Positions 34,650-43,877 of a DNA stretch of 64,000 bases are shown here, piece by piece. Position numbers and translations under genes: made by a program. The DNA is from JAHDDY01 sp964549375 (GTDB taxonomy: Bacteria; Pseudomonadota; Alphaproteobacteria; Rhodobacterales; Rhodobacteraceae): the NCBI GenBank assembly GCA_964549375.1, contig CAZJWF010000003.1, positions 1-64,000 of the forward strand, read 5' to 3'. Under the pieces are notes generated by a model. That model saw only the letters and a list, made by a program, of their open reading frames with translations. It did no database searches and was not told the origin of the DNA. The stretch's first letter is position 1. Every line of letters begins with the position of its first letter.

Positions 34650-35407
34650 ACTGGCCCGCTGTCGCAGCCATCTACAAATACGAAATGTCGAGAACTATAA
34701 GGACGATTTTCCAAAGCGTCGTGTCGCCGGTTATCTCGACATCGCTCTATTTTATCGTTTTTGGCTCCGCAATTGGCTCGCGCATCGCGGAGATTGACGG
34801 CGTTTCTTACGGCTCTTTTCTGGTGCCGGGATTGATCATGCTGACCCTGCTGACACAGAGTGTCTCGAATGCCTCGTTTGGCATTTTCTTCCCTAAATTC
34901 ACTGGCACGATCTATGAATTATTATCCGCACCGATCTCGCCATTCGAGGTAGTGCTCGGATATGTGGGCGCGGCGGCGACAAAATCATTGATTTTGGGCT
35001 TTATTATTCTCGCGACCGCCGGGTTGTTCGTCCAGTTTGAGGTGCAACATCCGGTCTGGATGATTGTGTTTTTGGTCCTGACTGCCATCTCGTTTTGTTT
35101 GCTGGGATTTATTATCGGTATTGTCGCGAAAAATTTCGAACAATTACAAATCGTTCCGCTGTTGATCATCACTCCCCTGGTGTTTTTGGGGGGTAGTTTC
35201 TATTCGATATCAATGTTGCCGCCGTTTTGGCAGACTGTGACATTGTTCAACCCGGTCGTTTACCTCGTGAGTGGTTTTCGCTGGAGTTTTTACGGTATTT
35301 CTGATGTCCCCATTGCTGCGAGTGTCATCGCGATAGCCGTGTTTTTGGCACTGGCGCTTGGGGTCGTCTGGTGGATTTTCCGGACAGGATACCGTCTCAA
35401 GGCCTGA
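34646..35407 (+). CDS. ABC-2 type transporter permease (YadH-like)
   Basis: A 253-residue integral membrane protein with six predicted helices and the ABC-2 family segment LLSAPISPFEVVLGYVGAA, followed by PLVFLGGSFYSISMLPPFWQ. It is the membrane half of the exporter whose ATPase gene it overlaps by four bases (ATGA). Cargo is unknown. Confidence 0.93.
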   Translation: MNWPAVAAIYKYEMSRTIRTIFQSVVSPVISTSLYFIVFGSAIGSRIAEIDGVSYGSFLVPGLIMLTLLTQSVSNASFGIFFPKFTGTIYELLSAPISPFEVVLGYVGAAATKSLILGFIILATAGLFVQFEVQHPVWMIVFLVLTAISFCLLGFIIGIVAKNFEQLQIVPLLIITPLVFLGGSFYSISMLPPFWQTVTLFNPVVYLVSGFRWSFYGISDVPIAASVIAIAVFLALALGVVWWIFRTGYRLKA

Positions 35408-35559
35408 TTAGGTTTGTTTTCCGATTTTATAAAATAAATCAAAATATTATTGGATTTTCAGCTCGATTTCTACTTAAGAAAGAAATCGCAATTTCTCGAT
35501 CCGACGGTAACAAATTTCCCAATCATTCTTGCCAGTTGTTCTTCCCTTTTTAAGCCGCG

Positions 35560-35890
35560 TTGCCTATATTCATTGTGCTGTCGCAAGGCAGCTATGGTGA
35601 TAAACGCGCGTGTAATAGGCGGCTCGGACCCGGGGGCGGTACCCGGCGACTCCACCAACACTCCGTTCATTTGACGGCAGATGGGGTCGAAATAGGATCG
35701 ACGGACGTTCAAAGGCGTTAGCTTTTACTCGGCATGGTTCCGCCGTTATCGGGCCGTTCGCACAATTGCAAATGACAATAGTGCTCCGGTAGCAGTCGCT
35801 GCGTAAGCAGTGCCTAACACTGGAACTTAGTCTCTTGCCCTAGCCGGCTAGAGCGGGGTTCGGAGGCACCTGGCAACAGAAGCCTTCACT
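35560..35890 (+). ncRNA. ssrA: tmRNA, circularly permuted two-piece form
   Basis: The acceptor piece comes first and ends in CGACTCCACCA (35647-35657); after a short spacer the coding piece begins at 35683 with GGGGTCGAAATAGGATCGAC. GGGGTCG pairs with CGACTCC to rebuild the tRNA-like acceptor stem. The tag frame at 35768-35806 reads ANDNSAPVAVAA and a stop. Ends of the precursor are approximate: the 5' end of the acceptor piece near 35560 and the 3' end of the coding piece near 35890. tmRNA rescues stalled ribosomes and marks the broken protein for ClpXP. No other element is evident between 35408 and 35560. Confidence 0.95.
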
Positions 35891-36007
35891 TCCTGAACAT
35901 AGCAATGAGCGCGCGACCCGATCATTTGGTCTGGATATGAAGCAAAAATCACTTTTTCCCACGGGGATTTACGCTAGAGTGCCCCCAGTTGGTGAGTGAG
36001 AGTTGCG

Positions 36008-36520
36008 ATGACCGTTGAGCCAATTGATTATCTGGACCTGACCCGAAAAGCCCTCAGAGGGGTAATGTCGGAATCGCTGACCCATGCGGCGGAGCATGGA
36101 TTGATCAGTGACCAACACTTCTACGTTACGTTCCGGACTAATCTTCGCGGCGTTGTCATGCCCGATTGGTTGCTGGAAAAATACCCCGAAGAGATGACCA
36201 TTGTTGTTCAGCACGAGTTTTGGGATTTGGCGGTCATGCCGGATCGTTTCTCCATCGGGTTGAGTTTTAGTGATCGTCCCGTAACGCTTGTGGTGCCGTT
36301 TGCAGCGGTGAAGACTTTTGCTGATCCGAGCGTAAATTTCCAACTCGACATCCCGCCCGGTGGTCTAGACCAAGAAGAGATGCCTGTTCCTGCCGCTGTC
36401 GGCGACGCAATGGACGACGCCGAAACAGAAGTCCCGTCGGAAGAATCACAGGGCAGCGACGAGTCCACTGAACCATCGGAAACAACCGTCGTAAGTCTCG
36501 ACGCCTTTCGCAAGAAGTAG
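36008..36520 (+). CDS. sspB: SspB-family ClpXP adaptor (alpha type)
   Basis: A 170-residue adaptor that delivers ssrA-tagged proteins to ClpXP. The folded part (1-120) has the alpha-SspB pattern DYLDLTRKALRGVMSESL, FYVTFRTNLRGVVMPDWL, PEEMTIVVQHEFWDL and VPFAAVKTFADPSV. An acidic flexible linker (125-160) leads to the C-terminal ClpX-docking peptide VVSLDAFRKK. It begins about 120 bp after the tmRNA gene, so tag source and tag receptor are neighbours. The ATG at 36008 is chosen over a GTG 12 bases upstream because the family sequence starts there. Confidence 0.93.
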   Translation: MTVEPIDYLDLTRKALRGVMSESLTHAAEHGLISDQHFYVTFRTNLRGVVMPDWLLEKYPEEMTIVVQHEFWDLAVMPDRFSIGLSFSDRPVTLVVPFAAVKTFADPSVNFQLDIPPGGLDQEEMPVPAAVGDAMDDAETEVPSEESQGSDESTEPSETTVVSLDAFRKK

Positions 36521-36576
36521 CCTCCTGCTGATTCCGGCGCTATATACGCCGGAAAACCCCATGCAGAGAGACTCCC

Positions 36577-37968
36577 ATGACAAAAACGCGCACTGAAACC
36601 GACTCGTTCGGACCGCTCAAAGTCCCCGCTGATAAATATTGGGGAGCTCAGACCCAGCGTTCGATCATGAATTTTCCGATTGGGTGGGAAAAACAACCCG
36701 TCGCCATCGTTCGCGCATTGGGTGTGATCAAACAATCCGCTGCAATGACCAATATGGAACAAGGCAAGCTGAGCAAAAAGCTTGGCAAGGCCATTGTGAA
36801 GGCTGCGGATGAGGTTGTTAAGGGCAAGCTGGACGACAACTTCCCGCTCGTTGTTTGGCAAACCGGTTCAGGCACCCAGTCAAACATGAACGCTAACGAA
36901 GTAATCGCCAACCGTGCCATTGAGATTTTGGGCGGGGAAATTGGTTCGAAGACGCCGGTTCACCCGAACGATCACGTCAACATGTCCCAATCCTCAAATG
37001 ATACTTTCCCAACGGCAATGCATATCGGCACGGCGATGATGGCGCGTGACGTGACCCTTCCGGGATTAGAAGCATTGCATAAGGCACTTGTGGCCAAGGA
37101 AAAGGCGTTTGCAAAGATCATCAAGATCGGGCGAACGCATACGCAAGACGCGACGCCCATGACACTAGGGCAGGAATTCGGCGGCTATGCGTTTCAGGTC
37201 AAGCAAGGCATCGCGCGGATTAACACGGCGCTGAAAAACGTCTATCCGCTTGCTCAGGGCGGCACGGCAGTCGGCACGGGCCTGAACACCAAAAAAGGCT
37301 TCGACAAAGTCTTTGCGGCCCATGCCGCGAAAATCACTGGCCTGCCGTTCAAAACTGCGCCCAACAAGTTCGAAGCACTGGCCGCGCACGATGCGATTGT
37401 CGAAATGTCGGGCGCATTGAAGACCGTTGCGGCGAGTCTGTTCAAAATCGCAAACGATGTGCGCTTGCTCGGCTCTGGCCCGCGGTGCGGTTTGGGTGAA
37501 TTGATCCTGCCAGAGAACGAACCAGGCAGCTCGATCATGCCGGGCAAGGTCAATCCGACACAGTGCGAGGCACTGACCCAAGTTTGCGCGCAAGTCATGG
37601 GCAACGATGCGGCGATTGGTTTTGCCGGTTCCCAAGGGCATTTCGAGCTGAACGTTTATAAACCGATGATGGTCTATAACCTGCTGCAATCTATGCAATT
37701 GCTTGGCGATGCGGCGACGGCGTTTACTGACAACTGTATTTCCGGTTTGCAAGCCGACGAGGATCGTATCTCAAAGCTGATGTGGGAAAGCCTGATGCTC
37801 GTGACGGCGCTGGCCCCTGAAATTGGCTATGACAACGCCACGAAGGTCGCCAAAACTGCGCATAAAAACAAAACCACTCTCAAAGAAGAAGCCATCAAAC
37901 TGGGATTTGTCGACGAGAAGACGTTCGACCGTGTGGTCCAGCCCAAAGACATGCTGGGGCCGAAGTGA
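36577..37968 (+). CDS. fumC: Fumarase, class II
   Basis: A 463-residue homotetrameric fumarate hydratase of the TCA cycle. It opens with TRTETDSFGPLKVPADKYWGAQTQRS and has SGTQSNMNANEVIANRA, NMSQSSNDTFPTAMH, GRTHTQDATPMTLGQEF and the superfamily signature GSSIMPGKVNPTQCE. It lacks Fe-S cysteines, so it is oxygen-stable. It lies 56 bp after sspB, and the following GNAT gene overlaps its stop. Confidence 0.97.
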   Translation: MTKTRTETDSFGPLKVPADKYWGAQTQRSIMNFPIGWEKQPVAIVRALGVIKQSAAMTNMEQGKLSKKLGKAIVKAADEVVKGKLDDNFPLVVWQTGSGTQSNMNANEVIANRAIEILGGEIGSKTPVHPNDHVNMSQSSNDTFPTAMHIGTAMMARDVTLPGLEALHKALVAKEKAFAKIIKIGRTHTQDATPMTLGQEFGGYAFQVKQGIARINTALKNVYPLAQGGTAVGTGLNTKKGFDKVFAAHAAKITGLPFKTAPNKFEALAAHDAIVEMSGALKTVAASLFKIANDVRLLGSGPRCGLGELILPENEPGSSIMPGKVNPTQCEALTQVCAQVMGNDAAIGFAGSQGHFELNVYKPMMVYNLLQSMQLLGDAATAFTDNCISGLQADEDRISKLMWESLMLVTALAPEIGYDNATKVAKTAHKNKTTLKEEAIKLGFVDEKTFDRVVQPKDMLGPK

Positions 37969-38408
37969 TCCGCGCTGCAACCGTCGATGATCTGATTTCC
38001 ATCCAACGTATCGCGAATGAAGCGTTCGAGCCTTTCATTGTGACGATTGGGAAGGAGCCAGCGCCAATGGTTGCGGACTTTTTTACTCAGATTACCGACG
38101 GATTAGTCGTCGTTGCCGAAGGAGACGATGGTGTCGTTGGGTATTGCGTCTCTTATCCGACGAAGAGCGCATGGCACGTCGAAAACCTCGCAATTAGTTC
38201 AGAGGCTCAAGGGCTTGGGATTGGCGCTGCTTTGATGGCTGATACGGAGCGGCGCGCAATGGCTGCGGGTCGCGTCATCGTTGAACTGTATACCAATGTC
38301 GCCATGAACGGAGCGCTCTCGTTCTATCCTCGACTTGGATACGACGAGGTGCGACGTGCGGAGGAAGATGGGTTTCAACGCGCATATTTTAGCAAGAGGC
38401 TGTCATGA
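37965..38408 (+). CDS. GNAT-family N-acetyltransferase
   Basis: A 147-residue GNAT acetyltransferase. The acetyl-CoA loop is seen in AISSEAQGLGIGAALMADTERRA, followed by LYTNVAMNGALSFYPRLGYDEV. The substrate is not predictable. The GTG start overlaps the fumC stop by four bases, and its own stop overlaps the next ATG, so the three genes are translationally coupled. Confidence 0.85.
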   Translation: MIRAATVDDLISIQRIANEAFEPFIVTIGKEPAPMVADFFTQITDGLVVVAEGDDGVVGYCVSYPTKSAWHVENLAISSEAQGLGIGAALMADTERRAMAAGRVIVELYTNVAMNGALSFYPRLGYDEVRRAEEDGFQRAYFSKRLS

Positions 38409-38581
38409 CCGGAAAAGTCGTTAACCTCCGCCAAGCGCGTAAACGCAAGGCCCGCGAAGACAAAGCGAAAGAGGCGGACGCCAATGCGCTGTCTCATGGG
38501 TTAAGCAAGGCAGCAGTAGATTTGTCGAAAGCCCGTTCGGACAAATCCGAACGTGATCTCGACGGGCATAAGCGCGAATAA
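38405..38581 (+). CDS. DUF4169 family small protein
   Basis: A 58-residue, highly charged protein beginning VVNLRQARKRKARED and ending DLDGHKRE. These two ends are the marks of the alphaproteobacterial DUF4169 family, which typically lies near fumC. It is probably cytoplasmic and helical; function unknown. It starts with ATGA on the GNAT stop. Confidence 0.85.
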   Translation: MTGKVVNLRQARKRKAREDKAKEADANALSHGLSKAAVDLSKARSDKSERDLDGHKRE

Positions 38582-38654
38582 ACGTCTCGCCTTTCATTTG
38601 CACCAAATTCTGCCCCGCAGTACCACGTCAGGAACGCTGACAGAGGAACGCCCC

Positions 38655-39914
38655 ATGCTAGATATTCGCCCCGGCCTGATGGATGAAATCCGCGACCGCT
38701 TTGCTCATGTAGATACCTGTCCAGTGCAGGGCGAACGTATCTTTTTCGAGAATGCGGGTGGGGCGCTCACCCTTAAATCGGTAGTCGAGACCTCTGCGAA
38801 ATACGCCGCGATCCCTGACAATCAGGGTCGCGATAATGCCATGTCGCACGACCTCGTCAAAACCATCGCCGAGGCCAAAGCCGCGACGATGACCTTCCTC
38901 AACGCCAAAGAAGGCCAAATCTTCGTTGGCGAGAGCGGCACGGAACTGCTGTTTCGCATGATCTCTAATGCGATCATTGAATCGCCAAAAGGCGGCTCGG
39001 TCATCGGGACGACGTTAGAGCACCCGGCTTCACGCAGCGCCGCGCAGCGCTGGGCCAAGATAGCGGATAAAGAATATATCTCTGTCGTACACGACAACGA
39101 GACCGGCGCGGTCGAAGCCGAAGACTATGCGGCCCTTGTTCGCTCCGACACTCGCGTCGCGACCATTCTCCACACCTCGCCGGTGACGGGAATGGGCGTC
39201 GATCTGGCAGCGATCGCTCAGGCCATCAGAGCCGTTGCGCCTGAGTGTTACATCATCGTCGACGGCATCCAACACGCCGCGCATGGTCAACTCGACATCG
39301 ACAGCTATGGCGTCGACGGCTATGCGATCTCGCCGTACAAAGTTTTCTCGCGCCACGGCTATGGCATCGCATGGATTTCTGACCGCCTCAGCGCGCTGCC
39401 GCATGACAGCTTGATCGGCGGACCGGAAGGCAACTGGGAACTCGGAACCCGCGACACCGGAGCGTATGCGACGCTGGCCGATGTCGTGAACTATTTCGAT
39501 TGGCTCGGCGGCGAGGTCTCCGACGAGACAGACCCGCGTGCAAGGTTCGAAGCGGCGGGCAAAGCCATCCATGACCACGAACAATCCTTGACGAACGCCA
39601 TGCTACACGGCACCGGCAACCTCAAGGGTCTCGCCGAGATGGAGCAGGTCAAAATCATCGGTGGCCTCGACAATCCCCGCCGTGAAGGTTTGGTCGCTTG
39701 TTGGGTGGAGGGCCGCGAGACAGGCGAGGTTATTAAAGCCCTCAGCGACCGAGGCATTCGCACCCACATCCGCAAAGCTGACCACTACTCCGGCAACATC
39801 CTAGACCCCTTGGGCCGCCCCGATTGCATCCGCGTGAGCATGTGTCACTACAACACGATTGGCGAAGTGAGCCAATTCCTCACCGCTATGAGAGAAATCG
39901 TAGAGGCAGGATGA
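38655..39914 (+). CDS. Class V aminotransferase / cysteine-desulfurase-like protein
   Basis: A 419-residue PLP enzyme. It has the SufS-like pattern FENAGGALTL near the start, VGESGTELLFRM, the PLP aspartate in IIVDGIQHAAH (Asp203) and the Schiff-base Lys229 in ISPYKVFSRHG. There is no active-site cysteine segment like that of NifS-type desulfurases, so it is not a standard cysteine desulfurase; the substrate is open. ATG 38655 is supported by AGAGGA 8 bases upstream. Confidence 0.85.
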   Translation: MLDIRPGLMDEIRDRFAHVDTCPVQGERIFFENAGGALTLKSVVETSAKYAAIPDNQGRDNAMSHDLVKTIAEAKAATMTFLNAKEGQIFVGESGTELLFRMISNAIIESPKGGSVIGTTLEHPASRSAAQRWAKIADKEYISVVHDNETGAVEAEDYAALVRSDTRVATILHTSPVTGMGVDLAAIAQAIRAVAPECYIIVDGIQHAAHGQLDIDSYGVDGYAISPYKVFSRHGYGIAWISDRLSALPHDSLIGGPEGNWELGTRDTGAYATLADVVNYFDWLGGEVSDETDPRARFEAAGKAIHDHEQSLTNAMLHGTGNLKGLAEMEQVKIIGGLDNPRREGLVACWVEGRETGEVIKALSDRGIRTHIRKADHYSGNILDPLGRPDCIRVSMCHYNTIGEVSQFLTAMREIVEAG

Positions 39915-40106
39915 TACCGCCAATCGTGGCTGAGGCACCGATAAGCACACGAACCGGAACACGCTGAAACGAAGCAGCCCAAGACACATAGGGCGGCACG
40001 CCCGATAGAGGCTTTGACCCGAACCGGCGTTTTGATAGGGAGAGGGGGCATCTCGCAATATTAGGGCAATGCCCCCAAGCATCTCCACGCCCCTAGGATA
40101 CAGGCC

Positions 40107-40829
40107 ATGAAACTCACCGACTTCAAAGCACTTACCTTCGATGTTTATGGCACGCTGATCGACTGGGAGAGTGGTATGGTCGCGGGTCTAAAACCCCTGA
40201 CCGACCGCGTCGGTCACGCGCTGACCCGTGACCAAATTCTAGAGGCCCATGCCTTCCACGAATCCACCACGCAGGCGCAAACCCCCGGCAAAATCTATTC
40301 GCAGCTATTGGCGACAACCTATCGCCGCCTCGCCGAAGAATGGAATGTCGAGGTCACTTGGGCCGAGTGCCTGACCTACGGAGCATCTGTCGAACACTGG
40401 CCCGCCTTCCCCGACAGTGCCGAGGCCCTCGCCTATCTCAAACAACACTACAAACTGATCGTCTTGTCGAATGTCGACAATGCCAGCTTCTCGCACAGCA
40501 ACACCAAACTCGGCGTCACCTTCGATGGCGTCTACACCGCCGAAGACGTTGGCGCGTACAAACCGTCAGACGCCAACTTCGACTACATGCTGACAAATCT
40601 GACCCGCCTCGGCATCTGCAAACAACACATCCTGCACACGGCGGAGAGCATGTTCCACGATCATGGACCCGCTAATCGCCATAGCCTCGCCAACTGCTGG
40701 ATCTACCGCCGTCACGCCCAAGAAGGCTTCGGCGCGACCATGAACCCCGGCGACATGCCAAAGGTCGATTTCACCTTCAACAGCATGGCCAAACTCGCCG
40801 AGGCGCATAAGGCGGAGCTGGCGGGATAG
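40107..40829 (+). CDS. Haloacid dehalogenase, type II (HAD superfamily)
   Basis: A 240-residue HAD hydrolase. The nucleophile is Asp12 in LTFDVYGTLIDWESG; IVLSNVDNASF is motif II; GAYKPSDANFDYML gives the Lys of motif III. The DVYGTL variant with Tyr is typical of L-2-haloacid dehalogenases, which hydrolyse 2-halo acids to 2-hydroxy acids with inversion. Other small-molecule phosphatases share the fold, so the activity is a family-level assignment. It follows the aminotransferase gene by about 190 bp on the same strand; nothing was seen in that gap. Confidence 0.82.
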   Translation: MKLTDFKALTFDVYGTLIDWESGMVAGLKPLTDRVGHALTRDQILEAHAFHESTTQAQTPGKIYSQLLATTYRRLAEEWNVEVTWAECLTYGASVEHWPAFPDSAEALAYLKQHYKLIVLSNVDNASFSHSNTKLGVTFDGVYTAEDVGAYKPSDANFDYMLTNLTRLGICKQHILHTAESMFHDHGPANRHSLANCWIYRRHAQEGFGATMNPGDMPKVDFTFNSMAKLAEAHKAELAG

Positions 40830-41021
40830 TTTTGCAGGAATTGCACGGTTTTTCGCTCCGTTGACGGATGGTTTGAGCAGGCAAAGGCCACCCCATCCGA
40901 AATCCCCCTAAATATCGGGTATTAGGGCCGAAAATCGCCCCGCAACGCTTGCTCAAATCGGCTCTCCAGCCTATAAAAATCAAGAAAAGTTGAGGCCCCT
41001 GAACGGCCACGGAGAGTTCTT

Positions 41022-43817
41022 TTGAGCGACGAGCAAGACCCACCCGAAGATACCCCTTCGGATACCCCGCCAGAGCGCCCACAATTCGACGGCCCCAGTA
41101 TTTCGGTCGAAGAAGAAATGAAGACCTCGTTCCTCGACTATTCGATGAGCGTGATTGTCTCGCGTGCGATTCCCGATCTGCGCGACGGCTTGAAGCCTGT
41201 TCACCGCCGCATACTGTTTGGCATGAGCGAGGGTGGTTACGACTACAACAAACCCTACAAAAAATCGGCGCGTCTCGTTGGTGATGTCATGGGTAAGTAT
41301 CACCCGCATGGTGATACCGCGATCTACGACGCGATGGTCCGCATGGCGCAAGACTTCTCGATGTCCGTCATGCTTGCAGACGGGCAGGGCAACTTCGGCT
41401 CGATGGACGGCGATAACCCTGCCGCGATGCGCTATACTGAAGTTCGGATGGCGAAGGTCGCCGAAGAACTGCTCAAAGACCTCGATAAAAACACCGTCGA
41501 CTTTCAACCGAACTACTCGAATGAATTTCAGGAACCGATGGTCTTGCCAGCACGGTTTCCGAACCTGCTGGTCAATGGCTCGCAAGGCATCGCGGTTGGC
41601 ATGGCGACGAACATCCCGCCTCATAACCTAGGCGAGATCATCGACGGCACGCTGGCGCTGATTGATAACCCTGACCTCGAAGTCAGCGATTTAATGGAAT
41701 ATATCCCTGGACCAGACTTTCCGACGGGTGGCTTGATGCTTGGTCAATCCGGGGCGCGCAAAGCGTATATGGACGGGCGCGGCTCGATTATGATGCGCGC
41801 CAAGACGTCTATCGAAGAAATCCGCAAAGATCGCTACGCGATCGTCATGACCGAGATCCCTTATCAGATGAACAAGGGAACGCTAGAGGCTCGGATTAAC
41901 GAGCTGGTAAAAGAGAAAAAAGTCGAAGGCGTCGCCGATGTCCGCGACGAATCCAACCGCCACGGCGTTCGCTTTGTGGTGGAACTAAAACGCGACGCAA
42001 CGGCGGAAGTTGTCCTCAATCAATTGTTCCGCTTCACGCCAATGCAAACCAGCTTTGGCGCAAACATGCTGGCGCTGAACAATGGCCGTCCAGAGCAGAT
42101 GGATCTGAAGCGCATCTTGAGCAGCTTCATTGCCTTCCGCGAAGAAGTCATTGCCCGGCGCACCGCCTTTGATCTGAATAAGGCTCGCGAGCGCGCGCAC
42201 ATATTGTGCGGTCTTGCGGTCGCCGTCGAAAATATCGACGAAGTCGTCGCGCTGATCCGAGGGTCGGCGGATGCAGGCGAGGCCCGCGAAAAGCTGATGG
42301 GCAAAGACTGGCCCGCCACGGAAATCGCGCCGTATATCAAGCTTATCGACGATCCAACTCATACGATCAATGATGATGGCAGCTATCGCCTCTCGGAAAT
42401 TCAGGCCCGTGCCATCCTCGATTTGCGCTTGCAACGTCTGACGGCTCTGGGTGTTGAAGAGATCACGAACGAGCTAAAAGAACTCGCGGAAAAGATCATC
42501 GACTTCCTCGATATTCTTGGGTCTCGTGAGCGTATCTTGGCGATTATCTCTGAAGAAATGACGGCGGTAAAAGACGAATTCGCTGTGCCGCGCCGGACGG
42601 AGATTGTCGAAAGCCTTGCTGATTTCGACGACGAAGACCTGATTGAGCCTGAAGACATGGTCGTCACTGCGACGCATTCCGGCTACGTCAAGCGGACGCC
42701 GCTGGCCGAATACCGCTCGCAAAAACGCGGTGGCAAGGGTCTGATGGGCATGTCGACAAAAGACGAAGATTTCGTCACGCGCCTGTTCTCGGCCAATACG
42801 CTCACGCCGGTCCTGTTTTTCACGACTGACGGCATTGTCTACAAACTCAAGACATGGCGTTTACCGCAAGGTGGCCGCAACGCGAAGGGCAAGGCGCTGG
42901 TCAACTTGTTGCCGATTGAGCCTGGGGTTTCAATCGCGGCGATGATGCCTGTGGATGCACCTGAGGAAGAGTGGAGCAATCTCCAGATTGTCTTCTGTAC
43001 CTCTGACGGCCAAGTCCGCCGGAACGAGCTGTCTGATTTCGTCAATGTCAAAGCCAATGGCAAGATCGCAATGAAACTGCCAGAGGACGTGCGCCTCATC
43101 TCTGCGCAAATCTGCTCGCCGGACAACGATGTCCTGCTGTCCTCGAAACTCGGTAAAGCCATCCGCTTCCCTATCGATTCAGAAGTTCGTGTCTTCAAGG
43201 GGCGCGACTCCACTGGCGTGCGGGGCATGAAACTGACGGAGGGCGATGAGATCGTCTCGATGTGCGTGCTTCAAAATGTCGATCGCACGACCGAAGAAGC
43301 CCGTGCTTATCTCAAGATGCGTCGCCAGATGGCAGGCGATGACGACTCTGGTCCGTCCGACGATGACGAGGATGTCGCAGATACCGCAATCTCGCAGGAA
43401 CGTTATATCGAGTTGGGCGCACAGGAAGAATTTATTCTCACGGTCGCTGAAAACGGCATTGGCAAGCGAACTTCATCCTACGAATATCGCCCGATGCGGC
43501 GGGGCGGGCAGGGCGTGACCGCAATGGCTCTCTCGGCCAATAAAAAGGGCGGTGCGACCCACATCGTCGCGACCTTCCCGGTTGAAGAAGGCGATCAATG
43601 CATGTTGGTCACAGATACCGGACAGTCGATCCGCTGCGGTGTCTCAGGTGTCTCCGTTCGCTCGCGCAGTGCCGGCGGTGTTTGGATGCTCCGTACCGCC
43701 GAAGAGGAGCGCGTCGTCTCAGTCGCGCGTCTGGCAGAACAAAGCGATGATGAGGAAGGCGAGGACGGCAATGCCGGAGGGGCACCTACCGCCGAAGGCG
43801 AGACGCCGAAGGAGTAA
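41022..43817 (+). CDS. gyrA: DNA gyrase subunit A
   Basis: A 931-residue type II topoisomerase subunit that cuts and rejoins DNA. The catalytic tyrosine is Tyr138 in AAMRYTEVRM. The quinolone-determining region reads HPHGDTAIYDAMVRM, with Thr99 and Asp103 at the positions of E. coli Ser83 and Asp87. The C-terminal half is the DNA-wrapping beta-pinwheel, with the GyrA box QKRGGKGL, and an acidic insertion of about 20 residues (DDDSGPSDDDEDVAD) typical of alphaproteobacterial GyrA. The start is a TTG with GGAGAG 9 bases upstream; no ATG fits the N-terminus. Confidence 0.97.
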   Translation: MSDEQDPPEDTPSDTPPERPQFDGPSISVEEEMKTSFLDYSMSVIVSRAIPDLRDGLKPVHRRILFGMSEGGYDYNKPYKKSARLVGDVMGKYHPHGDTAIYDAMVRMAQDFSMSVMLADGQGNFGSMDGDNPAAMRYTEVRMAKVAEELLKDLDKNTVDFQPNYSNEFQEPMVLPARFPNLLVNGSQGIAVGMATNIPPHNLGEIIDGTLALIDNPDLEVSDLMEYIPGPDFPTGGLMLGQSGARKAYMDGRGSIMMRAKTSIEEIRKDRYAIVMTEIPYQMNKGTLEARINELVKEKKVEGVADVRDESNRHGVRFVVELKRDATAEVVLNQLFRFTPMQTSFGANMLALNNGRPEQMDLKRILSSFIAFREEVIARRTAFDLNKARERAHILCGLAVAVENIDEVVALIRGSADAGEAREKLMGKDWPATEIAPYIKLIDDPTHTINDDGSYRLSEIQARAILDLRLQRLTALGVEEITNELKELAEKIIDFLDILGSRERILAIISEEMTAVKDEFAVPRRTEIVESLADFDDEDLIEPEDMVVTATHSGYVKRTPLAEYRSQKRGGKGLMGMSTKDEDFVTRLFSANTLTPVLFFTTDGIVYKLKTWRLPQGGRNAKGKALVNLLPIEPGVSIAAMMPVDAPEEEWSNLQIVFCTSDGQVRRNELSDFVNVKANGKIAMKLPEDVRLISAQICSPDNDVLLSSKLGKAIRFPIDSEVRVFKGRDSTGVRGMKLTEGDEIVSMCVLQNVDRTTEEARAYLKMRRQMAGDDDSGPSDDDEDVADTAISQERYIELGAQEEFILTVAENGIGKRTSSYEYRPMRRGGQGVTAMALSANKKGGATHIVATFPVEEGDQCMLVTDTGQSIRCGVSGVSVRSRSAGGVWMLRTAEEERVVSVARLAEQSDDEEGEDGNAGGAPTAEGETPKE

Positions 43818-43823
43818 GCGTTA

Positions 43824-43853
43824 GCCCCAGAGAAGTCCGGGGCGTCCTTTTTC
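43824..43853 (+). terminator. Possible gyrA terminator
   Basis: GCCCC (43824-43828) pairs with GGGGC (43839-43843) around a 10-base loop and is followed by CCTTTTT. The stem is short, so this is a weak intrinsic terminator or an attenuator before ackA. Confidence 0.4.
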
Positions 43854-43877
43854 AGCTCTTTGCAACCCGGAGTGCCC

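Noticed and set aside
35470..35712. Open frames across the tmRNA region
   Set aside because: The sequence is fully explained by the permuted ssrA gene, including the acceptor stem, CCA end and tag.
43320..43400. Acidic stretch in gyrA as a possible inserted element or intein
   Set aside because: It is only about 20 residues, in frame, and typical of alphaproteobacterial GyrA C-terminal domains.
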